A stretch of 64,000 nucleotides of DNA from an uncultured Oscillospiraceae bacterium (GTDB taxonomy: Bacteria > Bacillota > Clostridia > Oscillospirales > Oscillospiraceae): NCBI GenBank assembly GCA_947624985.1, contig CANQMO010000002.1, positions 53,377-117,376 of the forward strand. Reading direction: 5' to 3'. Positions within the stretch are counted from its first letter, which is position 1, and every line of letters starts with the position of its first letter. The position numbers and the translations under genes were made by a program. The notes under the pieces were generated by a model. It was not told the origin of the DNA and did no database searches. It saw only the letters and a list, made by a program, of their open reading frames with translations. This document shows, piece after piece, positions 51,779 through 61,100 of this stretch.

Positions 51779-53052
51779 TCGCCTATATTCTTGCCCTTTT
51801 GGTGTGCCTGGCCCTGTCGGCCTTCTTCTCCGCCTCGGAGATGGCCCTGTCCGCCGCCAATCGGCTGCGGCTGGAGAGCGCTGCGGACGACGGCAGCCGC
51901 TCCGCCAGATCGGCCCTGGCCCTGCTGGACGGCTTTGACAGCGCCCTGGGTGCCATCCTCATCGGCAACAACCTTGTGAACGTGGCGGCCAGCTCCATAA
52001 GCTCCGTCATCGCCATCGCCGCGGCGGTCCGCTCCGGCGTGGCGGAGGGGCTGTGCTCCACGGCGGCCACGGTGATCGTGACCGTGCTGGTGATCATATT
52101 CGGAGAGACCATCCCGAAGATACTGGCAAAGAAAAACGCAAACCGGCTGACCCTGGCGGTGGCGGGTCCCATCCGGGTCCTGGCGGCGGTCCTCTCGCCG
52201 CTGGTCTGGTGCGCCGTGGCCCTGACCCGGCTCATCACCACGCCCCTGAAGGGGGAGGCCCAGGAGGACGCCCAGGAGGCGGCGGTGGAGGAATTGCAGT
52301 CCATCATCGAGACCGCCCAGGACGAGGACGTGCTGGACGACGACCAGAGCGAGCTTTTGCAGGCGGCTCTGGATTTCGGGGACGTGTCCGCCAGCGAGGC
52401 CATGACCGCCCGGGTGGACATGACCGCCCTGAACATCGACGACGGGCTGGAAAAGATACTGGAACAGGTCAGCGACGTGCCCTACTCCCGGCTGCCGGTC
52501 TACCAGGGCGACACGGACAACATCATCGGCGTGCTGCACCTGAACACCCTCTACCGGGCCCTGCTGGAGGGCGGCGACGTGGACCTGCGGAGCCTGCTCA
52601 CGGAGCCCTGCTGGGTCTACAAGACCCTGAAGCTGCCCGCCGTGCTGGAGCGGCTCCGCCAGCGGCAGACCCATCTGGCCATCGTCACCGACGAGTACGG
52701 CGGCACCGCCGGCGTCATCTCCATGGAGGATGTACTGGAATATCTGGTGGGCGACATCTGGGACGAGACGGACCAGGTGGAGGAGGACATCGTAAAGACC
52801 TCCGAGGACAGCTGGGAGCTGGACGGGGACCTGCCCATCGGGGACTTTCTGGCCCTGGTGGACCTGGACGAGGACAGCTTCGACTTTGAAAGCGAGACCG
52901 TGGGCGGCTGGGTCATGGAGCTGAACGAGGGCTACGCGCCCCCGGGCTGCACCGTGGGCTGCGGGCCGCTGGAGATCACCGTGCTGGAGGCCGACGACAA
53001 GCGGGTGGAAAAGGTCAGGGTCACCCGGAGCAAGCCACAGGAGAAGGAATAA
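51775..53052 (+). CDS. CNNM/CorC family transporter-type protein, second copy
   Basis: This 425-residue paralogue has the same three modules: DUF21 membrane part (SAFFSASEMALSAANRLRLE and IIFGETIPKILAKKNANRLT), two CBS domains (about 200-325; the MTARVDMTALNIDDGLEKIL region) and CorC/HlyC (ending in VRVTRSKPQ). The GTG start at 51775 overlaps the previous stop (GTGA). An in-frame upstream extension exists, but it is only a shadow of the first gene. Tandem copies are found in other Firmicutes; different roles for the two are not shown. Confidence 0.93.
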   Translation: MIAYILALLVCLALSAFFSASEMALSAANRLRLESAADDGSRSARSALALLDGFDSALGAILIGNNLVNVAASSISSVIAIAAAVRSGVAEGLCSTAATVIVTVLVIIFGETIPKILAKKNANRLTLAVAGPIRVLAAVLSPLVWCAVALTRLITTPLKGEAQEDAQEAAVEELQSIIETAQDEDVLDDDQSELLQAALDFGDVSASEAMTARVDMTALNIDDGLEKILEQVSDVPYSRLPVYQGDTDNIIGVLHLNTLYRALLEGGDVDLRSLLTEPCWVYKTLKLPAVLERLRQRQTHLAIVTDEYGGTAGVISMEDVLEYLVGDIWDETDQVEEDIVKTSEDSWELDGDLPIGDFLALVDLDEDSFDFESETVGGWVMELNEGYAPPGCTVGCGPLEITVLEADDKRVEKVRVTRSKPQEKE

Positions 53053-53490
53053 ATGAGTATGATGGACCAGGCTATTCGCAGATACTTCCGCGCATGGCTG
53101 GACAAAGACATCGAGGCCGTCAGAGACACGTTTTCCGATGATGCGGTATACAGCGAATGCTACGGTCCGGAATACTGCGGTCTTTCTCAGATCCTTCAGT
53201 GGTTCAGGGACTGGAACCAGCGGGGCCGGGTCCTGGAGTGGTCGGTAAAGCGGGTGATGGAAACGGGCCGCACAGCCGTGGCGGAGTGGTATTTCAGGTG
53301 CGAGTATGACGGCGTGACCGACGGATTCGACGGGGTCACGATAGCCGATTTTGACGAAAACGGAAAGATCGCAAAGCTGTGCGAATTCCAGTCCAAGGCG
53401 GAGCATTGCTATCCGTACGGGAGCGCTGTTCCGCCAGTGGGCAACAAAGCGGCTGAACGAGTATATCCGCAAGGGGTTCACCCTGGATGA
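53053..53490 (+). CDS. NTF2-like (SnoaL-type) protein
   Basis: This 145-residue protein has the cone-shaped NTF2-like fold: a long N-terminal helix (MDQAIRRYFRAWLDKDIEAV), a region FSDDAVYSECYGPEYCGLSQ, and beta strands with EWYFRCEYDG and VTIADFDENGKI. Relatives include ketosteroid isomerase-like enzymes and binding proteins with no fixed function. It starts directly after the CNNM stop, with AGGAGAAGG in the end of that gene. The last 25 residues look less regular than the family's usual end, so a small C-terminal change is possible. Confidence 0.75.
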   Translation: MSMMDQAIRRYFRAWLDKDIEAVRDTFSDDAVYSECYGPEYCGLSQILQWFRDWNQRGRVLEWSVKRVMETGRTAVAEWYFRCEYDGVTDGFDGVTIADFDENGKIAKLCEFQSKAEHCYPYGSAVPPVGNKAAERVYPQGVHPG

Positions 53491-53536
53491 CGAGCGTCTG
53501 AAAAACGGTCAAGGTCACCCGAACGAAAGAATAAAC

Positions 53537-53577
53537 GACTGTGCGCGGGGCTCTCGCCCCGCGCACAGTCATTTTAT
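53537..53577. terminator. Bidirectional terminator, 15-bp stem
   Basis: A perfect 15-bp stem (53537-53551 with 53556-53570) with a TCTC loop and ATTTTATT on the right. It separates the + strand NTF2-like gene from the minus-strand small gene. Confidence 0.92.
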
Positions 53578-53732
53578 TCGCCGTCGCCGCTGGTCTCAAT
53601 GTATCTTTCCTCCGCTTCGTCCAGCGCTCTCTGCAAAATCTTCATGGCCTCGTCCACATTCATCGGCAGAGCATCCAGCGCCCGGCTAGCCCCATCGCAT
53701 ACGATATAGTACATTTTTTGATAATCCGCCAT
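53574..53732 (-). CDS. Small conserved-type hypothetical protein (52 residues)
   Basis: A 52-residue acidic protein: MADYQKMYYIVCDGASRALD then a helical end MNVDEAMKILQRALDEAEER. Similar small proteins (MxDYxKMYxxL...AxxxLxxAxxxAEExY) are common in gut Clostridia, but I know of no function. ATG 53732 is chosen over an upstream ATG because GGGAGG lies 7 bases before it. It is divergent from the RHH-like gene next to it, so the two may share a control region. Confidence 0.7.
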   Translation of the reverse strand: MADYQKMYYIVCDGASRALDALPMNVDEAMKILQRALDEAEERYIETSGDGE

Positions 53733-53846
53733 ATCCAAACCTCCCTCCATAAACAGTCTACCACTGTTGCAATGCAATTGCAATGCATATTTTCGGTGCG
53801 TCCTGCACTATGATATGTATTGCAGATGCCATTGCGAGGTGATAGT

Positions 53847-54035
53847 ATGGCCGGATTTGAGATACCGAAAACACCCCCTACGACCAATAAAACGATCCGT
53901 TTCCCCAACGATGTGATCGACGGCATAGAAAAAGCGATCGCGGGGCAGGACTGCACCTTTTCCGCGTTCGTCGTCGCCGCGGCCCGCAACGCCCTGCGTG
54001 AGTTGCAGGAGCGCGACGAGGACGGCGTAAGATAA
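53847..54035 (+). CDS. Small ribbon-helix-helix-like protein
   Basis: This 62-residue protein has a short N-terminal arm, then NKTIRFPNDVIDGIEKAIAG and TFSAFVVAAARNALREL, which fits the strand-helix-helix of Arc/CopG-type DNA-binding proteins. The start ATG 53847 follows GAGGTGA. Such proteins usually act as dimeric repressors. The divergent small gene at 53574-53732 is a candidate target or partner; it is not a recognisable toxin. A strong terminator follows. Confidence 0.7.
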   Translation: MAGFEIPKTPPTTNKTIRFPNDVIDGIEKAIAGQDCTFSAFVVAAARNALRELQERDEDGVR

Positions 54036-54050
54036 CATCGGCGGACAAAA

Positions 54051-54086
54051 AACTCCCGGAGCGGCTGCTCCGGGAGTTGATTTTTA
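54051..54086. terminator. Bidirectional terminator between the RHH-like gene and rpmB
   Basis: A perfect 12-bp stem (54051-54062 with 54067-54078), a GGCT loop, a T run on the right and an A run on the left. Confidence 0.9.
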
Positions 54087-54094
54087 CGGAAAGA

Positions 54095-54283
54095 TCACAC
54101 GGCCCGCTGGACTTTGCCGCTGCGCAGGCAGCGGGTGCAGACGTACACATGCCGGGGGTTGCCGTCCACGACTGCCTTCACGCGCTTTACGTTGGGCTTC
54201 CACATGCGGTTGGAACGCCGGTGGGAGTGGCTGACCTTGATGCCGAAAGTCACGCCTTTTCCGCAAATCTCACATTTTGCCAT
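54095..54283 (-). CDS. rpmB: 50S ribosomal protein bL28
   Basis: This 62-residue ribosomal protein is bL28 in its zinc-binding form: CxxC as CEIC near the N-terminus and CTRC near residue 49 (VYVCTRCLRSG). The conserved SHSHRRSNRMWKPNV is diagnostic. It binds 23S rRNA in the large subunit. The ribosome site is AAGGAG. The gene stands alone on the minus strand with its own promoter. Confidence 0.97.
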   Translation of the reverse strand: MAKCEICGKGVTFGIKVSHSHRRSNRMWKPNVKRVKAVVDGNPRHVYVCTRCLRSGKVQRAV

Positions 54284-54324
54284 CGTAATCAGCTCCTTCC
54301 TGCTGTCCGGCGGACAGCCTCAAT

Positions 54325-54353
54325 ATAATAACAGACCGCCCGCCAAAATGCAA
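54325..54353 (-). promoter_or_regulatory. Promoter of rpmB
   Basis: On the minus strand: TTGCAT (54348-54353), 17 bases, TATTAT (54325-54330). A 7-bp inverted repeat (CTGTCCG/CGGACAG, about 54303-54317) sits in the leader between this and the start codon. Confidence 0.75.
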
Positions 54354-54439
54354 GCGTTTTTTTCATTTCCCGGAAAATCTTTAAAATAATGGGCGTTTGC
54401 GATTGCGCAACCGCATAGTTATGTATTAAAATGGAGGTA

Positions 54440-54556
54440 ATGACTGCCAAAGAAATGGGGTGTCCCCGGGATGTTGAAATACGATGTGAAGCTGTCGTTG
54501 ATCGCCCAGGAGCGGGATCTGCGCCTGAAGGTGCTGTACGCCGCGCCGGATTATGA
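54440..54556 (+). other. Short ORF (38 residues) overlapping the hprK start
   Basis: ATG 54440 follows a good GGAGG site (54433-54437) and reads MTAKEMGCPRDVEIRCEAVV onwards to a TGA at 54554-54556, in a different frame from hprK. hprK itself has a poor ribosome site. This could be a leader peptide that couples translation, or chance. Confidence 0.35.
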
Positions 54557-55412
54557 GAACGTGCGCGTCCAGTCCGCGGACCTGAACCGGCCCGGTATCC
54601 AGTTGATGGGCTACCTGAAGCACTTCGACGCCTCCCGCCTGCAGGTCATCGGCAAGAGCGAGACCACCATGATGGAGGAATTGGACCGGCCCCGGCGGCT
54701 GGCGGGCTTTGAGGCCGTCATGCAGCAGCATGTGCCCGGGGTGATCGTGGCCCACGACGAGGCGGTGCTGCCGGAGTGCCTGGAGATGGCCGAGAAGTAC
54801 GGCGTGAGCCTGCTGACCACCGAGATGGACACCTCCGAGTTTTACGCCCGGCTCATCGGTACCCTGCGCTACCACCTGGCCCCCCGGGAGACCATCCACG
54901 GGGTGCTGATGGAGGTCCACGGCGAGGGCATGCTCATCATCGGCGACAGCGGCGTGGGCAAGAGCGAGACCGCTCTGGGCCTTTTGAAGCAGGGCCACCG
55001 GCTCATCGCCGACGACGCGGTGGAGATACTGCGCACATCCAGCTTCCAGCTGGAGGGCCGCTCCCCCGCCCTGATCCGCCACTTCATGGAGCTGCGCGGT
55101 ATCGGCGTCATCAACGTGCCCAGCGTGTTCGGTATCGGCGCGGTGAAGCTGTCCTGCCCCATCGACCTTGTGGTGGAGATGGAGCTTTGGGACAGCACCA
55201 AGCACTACGACCGGCTGGGGCTGGACACCCGGACCACGGAGTATCTGGGCGTGAGCCTGCCGCTGGTGACCATCCCGGTCCGGCCGGGGCGGAGCCTGGC
55301 CGTCATTCTGGAGCTGGCCGCCCTCACGAACCGGCAGAAGAAGACCGGCTACAACGCCGCCGAGGACCTGGCCCGCCGGGTGGACGAGAGCGTGGATATG
55401 GGCGGGTTCTGA
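54471..55412 (+). CDS. hprK: HPr kinase/phosphorylase
   Basis: This 313-residue enzyme phosphorylates HPr at serine 46 and reverses it, linking sugar uptake to carbon catabolite control in low-GC-type Gram-positives. The C-terminal kinase domain has Walker A GDSGVGKS (158-165), LIADDAVEI and the signature IRHFMELRGIGVINV. The N-terminal regulatory domain is typical (VKLSLIAQERDLRL). The ATG at 54471 gives a normal length, but the region just before it (GGGTGTCCCCGGG) is a poor ribosome site. A good site upstream belongs to an overlapping out-of-frame short ORF. It heads the hprK-murB-rapZ-whiA-dnaE run. Confidence 0.95.
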   Translation: MLKYDVKLSLIAQERDLRLKVLYAAPDYENVRVQSADLNRPGIQLMGYLKHFDASRLQVIGKSETTMMEELDRPRRLAGFEAVMQQHVPGVIVAHDEAVLPECLEMAEKYGVSLLTTEMDTSEFYARLIGTLRYHLAPRETIHGVLMEVHGEGMLIIGDSGVGKSETALGLLKQGHRLIADDAVEILRTSSFQLEGRSPALIRHFMELRGIGVINVPSVFGIGAVKLSCPIDLVVEMELWDSTKHYDRLGLDTRTTEYLGVSLPLVTIPVRPGRSLAVILELAALTNRQKKTGYNAAEDLARRVDESVDMGGF

Positions 55413-55452
55413 CCCTTCAGAGGAAAAGCCAGACTGTCAAACGAGGCGTTTT

Positions 55453-56358
55453 ATGGACTATACTTCCCTTGTGAAAGATATACGCAAAGCCCTTCCCGCG
55501 CTGGACCTGCGGGAGCGGGAGAGCATGGCGGAGCACTGCTCGTTCAGGGTGGGCGGACCGGCGGCGGTCATGGCCCTGCCCGGATCGGCGGCGGAGCTGG
55601 AGGCCCTGTGCGGCCTGCTGCGGGCCGCCGGCGTGAAGCCGCTGGTCATCGGCAACGGCACCAATATCCTGCCCCCGGATCAGGGGCTGGACCGGTTCGT
55701 CGTCGCCACCTGCCCCGGGGTGGGCCGGGCGGCGGCGGCGGGCCATACCGTCACCGCCGACTGCGGCGCCACCCTGGCCGTCGCGGCCACCGCCGCGGCG
55801 GAGGCGGGCCTGACCGGCATGGAATTCGCCCACGGCATCCCCGGCAGCGTGGGCGGGGGCGTCATCATGAACGCGGGCGCCTACGGCGGGGAGTTGAAGG
55901 ACATCGTCGCCGAGACGGTCTATCTGGACGAGGACCTTGTCCGCCGCTCCGTGACCGGTCCGGCCCATGATTTTGCCTACCGGCACAGCGTCTTTTCAGG
56001 CCGGCAGGTGGTCTTGCTGCGGTCCTCCTTCACCCTGGCCCCGGGGGACAAAGAGGCCATATTCGCCCGCATGCGGGACCTGGCCGCCCGGCGCCGGGCC
56101 AGCCAGCCGCTGGAAATGCCCTCCGCCGGCAGCACCTTCAAGCGGCCCGTGGGCGGCTACGCCTCCGCCCTCATCGACCAGGCGGGGCTGAAAGGCTTCG
56201 CCATCGGCGGGGCCAGAGTGTCGGAGAAGCACGCGGGCTTCGTGGTGAACGCGGGCGGCGCCACCTGCGCCGATGTCCTGCGGCTGATGGAGCACATCCA
56301 GAAGACCGTTCTGGCCCGGACCGGCATCCGGCTGGAGCCGGAGGTCCTGATCCTGTGA
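55453..56358 (+). CDS. murB: UDP-N-acetylenolpyruvoylglucosamine reductase
   Basis: This 301-residue flavoenzyme makes UDP-N-acetylmuramate for peptidoglycan. FAD-binding blocks are LVIGNGTNILPPDQGLDRFV and GIPGSVGGGVIMNAGAYGGE. The catalytic region is in YRHSVFSG and PSAGSTFKRP, with the end LEPEVLIL carrying the conserved glutamate. It is of the short type II MurB class usual in Firmicutes. It follows hprK by 40 bases and is followed by rapZ, a known clostridial order. Confidence 0.96.
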   Translation: MDYTSLVKDIRKALPALDLRERESMAEHCSFRVGGPAAVMALPGSAAELEALCGLLRAAGVKPLVIGNGTNILPPDQGLDRFVVATCPGVGRAAAAGHTVTADCGATLAVAATAAAEAGLTGMEFAHGIPGSVGGGVIMNAGAYGGELKDIVAETVYLDEDLVRRSVTGPAHDFAYRHSVFSGRQVVLLRSSFTLAPGDKEAIFARMRDLAARRRASQPLEMPSAGSTFKRPVGGYASALIDQAGLKGFAIGGARVSEKHAGFVVNAGGATCADVLRLMEHIQKTVLARTGIRLEPEVLIL

Positions 56359-56368
56359 GGTGACAGGC

Positions 56369-57217
56369 ATGGAGTTTCTCATCATAACGGGCCTGTCCGG
56401 CGCGGGCAAGACCCGGGCGGCGGATATCTGCGAGGATCTGGGCTACTACTGCGTGGACAATCTGCCGGCGGCGCTGCTGGGCCGGTTCGCCGCGCTGTGT
56501 ATCGCGACCCATGGCCGGTACGAGCGGGTGGCACTGGTGACGGACGTGCGCAGCGTGGAGAGCTTCGAGGAACTGGACGAGGCGCTGGCGGAGCTGAAGG
56601 CGATGGAATGCCCGGTGCGTATCCTCTATCTGGAGGCGGACGTGTCCACGCTGCTGCGCCGGTACAAGGAGAGCCGCCGGCCCCACCCGCTGGGAAAGCC
56701 GGGGGAGCCCATCCGCCGGGCCGTGGAGCGGGAGATGGAATTTCTCGCGCCGCTCCGGGACCGGGCGGATTTTATCATCCGCACCGACGCCGCGCCGCTG
56801 AACGAGCTCCGGGCCAGGATATGCGAGTGTATCCAGCCGGAGCCCCAGGGCTTCACCGTCAATATCCTCTCCTTCGGCTACAAGCGGGGCCTGCCCCCGG
56901 AGGCGGATCTGGTATTCGACGTGCGGTGCCTGCCCAACCCCTATTACGAGCCGGATCTACAGGACCTGACCGGGCTGGACGCGCCGGTGGCCGACTATGT
57001 GTTTCGCAGCGCCGGCGCGCAGGCGCTGCTGGATAAGCTGACGGAGCTTTTGACGTTCTCTCTGCCGCTGTACGAATCGGACCGGCGGGAGATCACCGTG
57101 GCGGTGGGCTGCACCGGCGGCCGCCACCGGAGCGTGGCCATGGCCCAGGCTCTGGCCGGGGCCTTACAGGCGCGGTGCTACGCCGTCAACGTGCTCCACC
57201 GGGAACTGGAGTGCTGA
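56369..57217 (+). CDS. rapZ: RNase adaptor protein RapZ-type P-loop protein
   Basis: This 282-residue protein has Walker A GLSGAGKT (8-15) with AADICEDLGYYCVDNLPAAL after it, and the C-terminal GCTGGRHRSVAMAQAL, the RapZ/YvcJ hallmark. In E. coli RapZ guides decay of GlmZ RNA for amino-sugar control; in Bacillus YvcJ is a nucleotide-binding protein tied to competence. ATG 56369 follows GAGGTGA; the frame also has a GTG at 56360. In most Firmicutes the next gene is yvcK (glmR); here whiA follows at once, so yvcK is missing from this place. Confidence 0.95.
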   Translation: MEFLIITGLSGAGKTRAADICEDLGYYCVDNLPAALLGRFAALCIATHGRYERVALVTDVRSVESFEELDEALAELKAMECPVRILYLEADVSTLLRRYKESRRPHPLGKPGEPIRRAVEREMEFLAPLRDRADFIIRTDAAPLNELRARICECIQPEPQGFTVNILSFGYKRGLPPEADLVFDVRCLPNPYYEPDLQDLTGLDAPVADYVFRSAGAQALLDKLTELLTFSLPLYESDRREITVAVGCTGGRHRSVAMAQALAGALQARCYAVNVLHRELEC

Positions 57218-57218
57218 G

Positions 57219-58121
57219 ATGAGCTTTTCCTCCGACGTGAAAACGGAGCTCTGCCGGGCCGGCGTCGGCAAGAAGTGCTGCGCCCTGGCGGAGGCATACG
57301 GCGTGCTGCTGTACGCCAACAGCTTCTCTCTCAGTCAGATACGCATCATGACGGAGAACGACGCCTTTGCCGCCCGGCTGCCCCGGCTGTTCCGCCGGGC
57401 CTTCGGGCTGGATTTCGACGTGCTGCCGCCGCCGGACAGGGGGGGCAAGCGTTCCTTTCTCATCACGGACCGGGACAAGCTGCGCGCCGTCTTCTCCGCC
57501 TTCGGCTACGACCCGGACCGGGCGCTGGTCCACCACGTCAATCTGGCGGTGGTGGAGTCGGACTGTGACCGGGCGGCTTTTTTGCGGGGCGCCTTTCTGG
57601 CGGGCGGGAGCGTGACGGACCCGGCCCGGGGCTATCACCTGGATCTGGCCACCGGCCACGAGAGCGTATGCCGGGAGGTACACGCCCTGCTGCTGGATAT
57701 GGGCTTTGAGCCCAAGGACGCGGTCCGGGGCCGCAACTGGCTCACATACTTCAAAAAAAGCGGCGTCATCGAGGACTTCCTCACCGCTCTGGGCGCCTCC
57801 GTCTCCGCCATGGGGGTCATGCAGGCCAAGGTGGAAAAGCACATGACCAACGCCATGAACCGGCTGACCAACTGCGACATGGCCAACGCCGACAAGGTGA
57901 CCGACGCGGCGGCGGAGCAGCTTGCCGCCATCCGGGCCATCGAGGCCGGACCGGGGCTGGAATGGCTGCCCCCGGCGCTACAGGACACGGCGCTGCTGCG
58001 CATTGCAAACCCCTCCTGTTCCCTCTCGGATCTGGCCCAGCTCGCCAGCCCGCCCGTATCCAAAAGCTGCATGAACCACCGCCTGCGCAAGCTGACAGAG
58101 ATCAGCCGCGACCTGAAATAA
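57219..58121 (+). CDS. whiA: WhiA-type DNA-binding protein
   Basis: This 300-residue protein has two LAGLIDADG-like homing-endonuclease-fold halves in the N-terminal 200 residues (FLRGAFLAGGSVTDP is one such block) and a helix-turn-helix at the end (LSDLAQLASPPVSKSCMNHR). WhiA regulates sporulation genes in actinobacteria and division or chromosome segregation in Bacillus. The start follows the rapZ stop after one base. It lies between rapZ and dnaE. Confidence 0.95.
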   Translation: MSFSSDVKTELCRAGVGKKCCALAEAYGVLLYANSFSLSQIRIMTENDAFAARLPRLFRRAFGLDFDVLPPPDRGGKRSFLITDRDKLRAVFSAFGYDPDRALVHHVNLAVVESDCDRAAFLRGAFLAGGSVTDPARGYHLDLATGHESVCREVHALLLDMGFEPKDAVRGRNWLTYFKKSGVIEDFLTALGASVSAMGVMQAKVEKHMTNAMNRLTNCDMANADKVTDAAAEQLAAIRAIEAGPGLEWLPPALQDTALLRIANPSCSLSDLAQLASPPVSKSCMNHRLRKLTEISRDLK

Positions 58122-58131
58122 GGAGCAGACA

Positions 58132-61100
58132 ATGAGCTTCGTCCACCTGCATGTACACAGCGAATACAGCCTCCTTGATGGCGCCTGCCGGATAGACGCC
58201 ATGGCCAGACGTGCCAGGGAGCTCGGTCAGCGCGCCCTGGCCATCACCGACCACGGGGTCATGTACGGCGTGGTGAACTTCTACCGTGCCTGCCGGGAGG
58301 CGGGGATCAAGCCCATCATCGGCTGCGAGGTGTATGTGGCCCCCCGGGACAGGACCGACAAGGAATACGGCCTGGACAACAACTACTCCCATCTGATCCT
58401 CCTGTGCAAAAACGAGACCGGCTACCACAACCTGTGCAAGCTCGTCAGCGAGGGGTTCGTTAACGGGTTTTATATCCGGCCCCGGATCGACTGGGCGCTT
58501 CTGCACGAGCACGCGGAGGGGCTCGTCTGCCTGTCGGCCTGTCTGGCGGGGGATATCCCCCAGAAGATCGTCTCCGGCCAGTACGAGGCCGCCAAGGCCC
58601 GGGCGCTGGAATTGGACGCGCTGTTCGGCCGGGACAGCTTTTACCTGGAATTGCAGGACCACAACATCGCCGACGAGCGCCGGGCCGCTCAGGGGCTCAT
58701 CCGTATCCACAACGAGACGGGCATCCCCCTGGTGGTCACCAACGACGCCCACTATCTGGAAAAAGAGGACGCCCGTATCCAGGACATCCTCATGTGCATC
58801 CAGACAGGCAAGACCGTGGACGACCCGGACCGGATGAAGTTTGAGAGCCAGGAGCTATACCTGAAAAGCGAGGAGGAAATGCGCGCGCTCTTCCCCGACT
58901 TCCCCGAGGCTTACGACAACACGGTCAAGATCGCGGATATGTGCGATTTCGACTTTGCGTTCGGCCACTACCATCTGCCGGAATTCCGGCTCCCGGCGGG
59001 GGAGACGGACAGCTTCGCCTATCTGAAACGGCTGTGCTACGAGGGTCTGGCCAAGCGCTATCCCGGCTACGGGAAGGAGCTTGAACAGCAGCTCGACTAC
59101 GAGCTGGGCATGATAAAGCAGATGGGCTTCGTGGACTATTTCCTCATCGTGTGGGACTTCGTGGCCTTCGCCAAGAGCCAGGACATCCCGGTGGGGCCGG
59201 GGCGCGGCTCCGCCGCCGGGAGCCTGGTGAGCTACACCCTGCGTATCACAGACGTGGACCCCATCAAGTACAAGCTCTTCTTCGAGCGGTTCCTGAACCC
59301 GGAGCGGGTCACCATGCCGGATATCGACATGGACTTCTGCGTCCGCCGCCGGGGCGAGGTCATCGACTATGTGACGGAAAAATACGGCGCGGGCAACGTG
59401 GCCCAGATCGTCACCTTCGGCACCATGGCCGCCCGGGCCTCCATCCGGGACGTGGGCCGGGTCACCAACGTGGGCTATGCGGAGACGGACGCGGTGGCGA
59501 AGCAGGTGCCCAGAGACCCGAAAATGACCCTGAACAAGGCGCTGGAGCTCTCCCGGCCCCTGCGGGAAATGTACGAGGGCGACCAGCAGATCAAAAGTCT
59601 CATCGACACCGCCCGGGCTCTGGAGGGCATGCCCCGCAACGCCTCCACCCACGCCGCCGGCGTGGTCATCACCGCCAGCCCCCTCACGGACTATGTGCCC
59701 CTGAGCCGCAACGACGACACCGTGGTCTGCCAGTTCGACATGGTGACCCTGGAGCAGCTAGGGCTGCTGAAAATGGACTTTCTGGGCCTGCGGAACCTGA
59801 CGGTGCTGAAAGACGCGGAGGACCTGGTCCGGCGGATCGAGCCCGGGTTCTCCATCGAGGCGGTGCCGGAGGACGATCCGGACACCTTCCGTATGCTCGC
59901 CGATGGCCGCACCAGCGGCGTGTTCCAGCTGGAGTCCGCGGGCATGACCGGCGTGTGCGTGGGGCTCCGGCCCCGGTCCGTGGAGGACATCACCGCCGTC
60001 ATCGCCCTGTACCGGCCCGGCCCCATGGAATCCATCCCCCGGTTTTTGGAGTGCGCCGCCCACCCGGAGCGGGTCACCTATAAGCACGAGCTTCTGCGCC
60101 CCATTCTGGACGTGACGTATGGCTGTATCGTCTATCAGGAGCAGGTCATCAGTATCTTCCAGCGGCTGGCCGGCTTCTCCCTGGGGCAGGCGGACATGAT
60201 CCGCCGGGCCATGTCGAAGAAGAAGCATGACGTGATCGACGCCGAGCGCAAAGCCTTCGTCTACGGCGACAAGGCCCGGAACATCCCCGGCTGCGTGGCC
60301 AACGGCGTCCCCGAGGCCGTGGCCAACAGCATTTATGACGAGATACTGGACTTCGCCTCCTACGCCTTCAACAAAGCCCACGCGGTGTCCTACGCCATCG
60401 TGGCCTACCGGACCGCCTGGATGAAGTGTCACTGGCCCAGGGAGTATATGGCGGCGCTGCTGACCAGCGTGCTGGATATGCCCGGGAAGGTGGCGGAGTA
60501 CATCGCCGCGTGCAAGGCCATGGACATCGACCTGCTGCCCCCGGACGTGAACGAGTCCGACGCGGATTTCACCGTGGCGGGAGGCAACATCCGCTTCGGT
60601 CTGGCGGCTGTGAAGGGCGTGGGCCGGGGCTTCGTGAACCAGCTGATGGCGGAGCGGGAGGCCGCCGGGCCCTTTACCGCCTTTGACGAGTTCTGCCGGA
60701 GGCTCTACGGCAAAGAGCTCAACCGCCGGCCTGTGGAGAGCCTGATCCGGGCCGGGGCCTTCGACTCTCTGGGCTACAAGCGCAAGGCGCTGCTACAGGT
60801 GCTGGACAAGGTGCTGGACGGCGTCAACAGCGCTGGGCGGAAAAATCTGGCGGGCCAGTTCGACCTGTTCTCCATGGACGACGAGCAGCCGGCCCCCTCC
60901 CTTGACCTGCCGGACGTGGAGGAATTCACCCCGGCGGAGAAGATGGCCATGGAAAAGGACGCCACCGGTCTTTACCTGACCGGCCACCCCATGGACGGCT
61001 ACCGGGACACGGCGGCCCGGCTGGGGGCGGCCTCCATGGGCGCCATCGTGGAGGACTTTTCCGGCGAGGGCGGGCCCCAGTGGTTCCGGGACGGTCAGAA

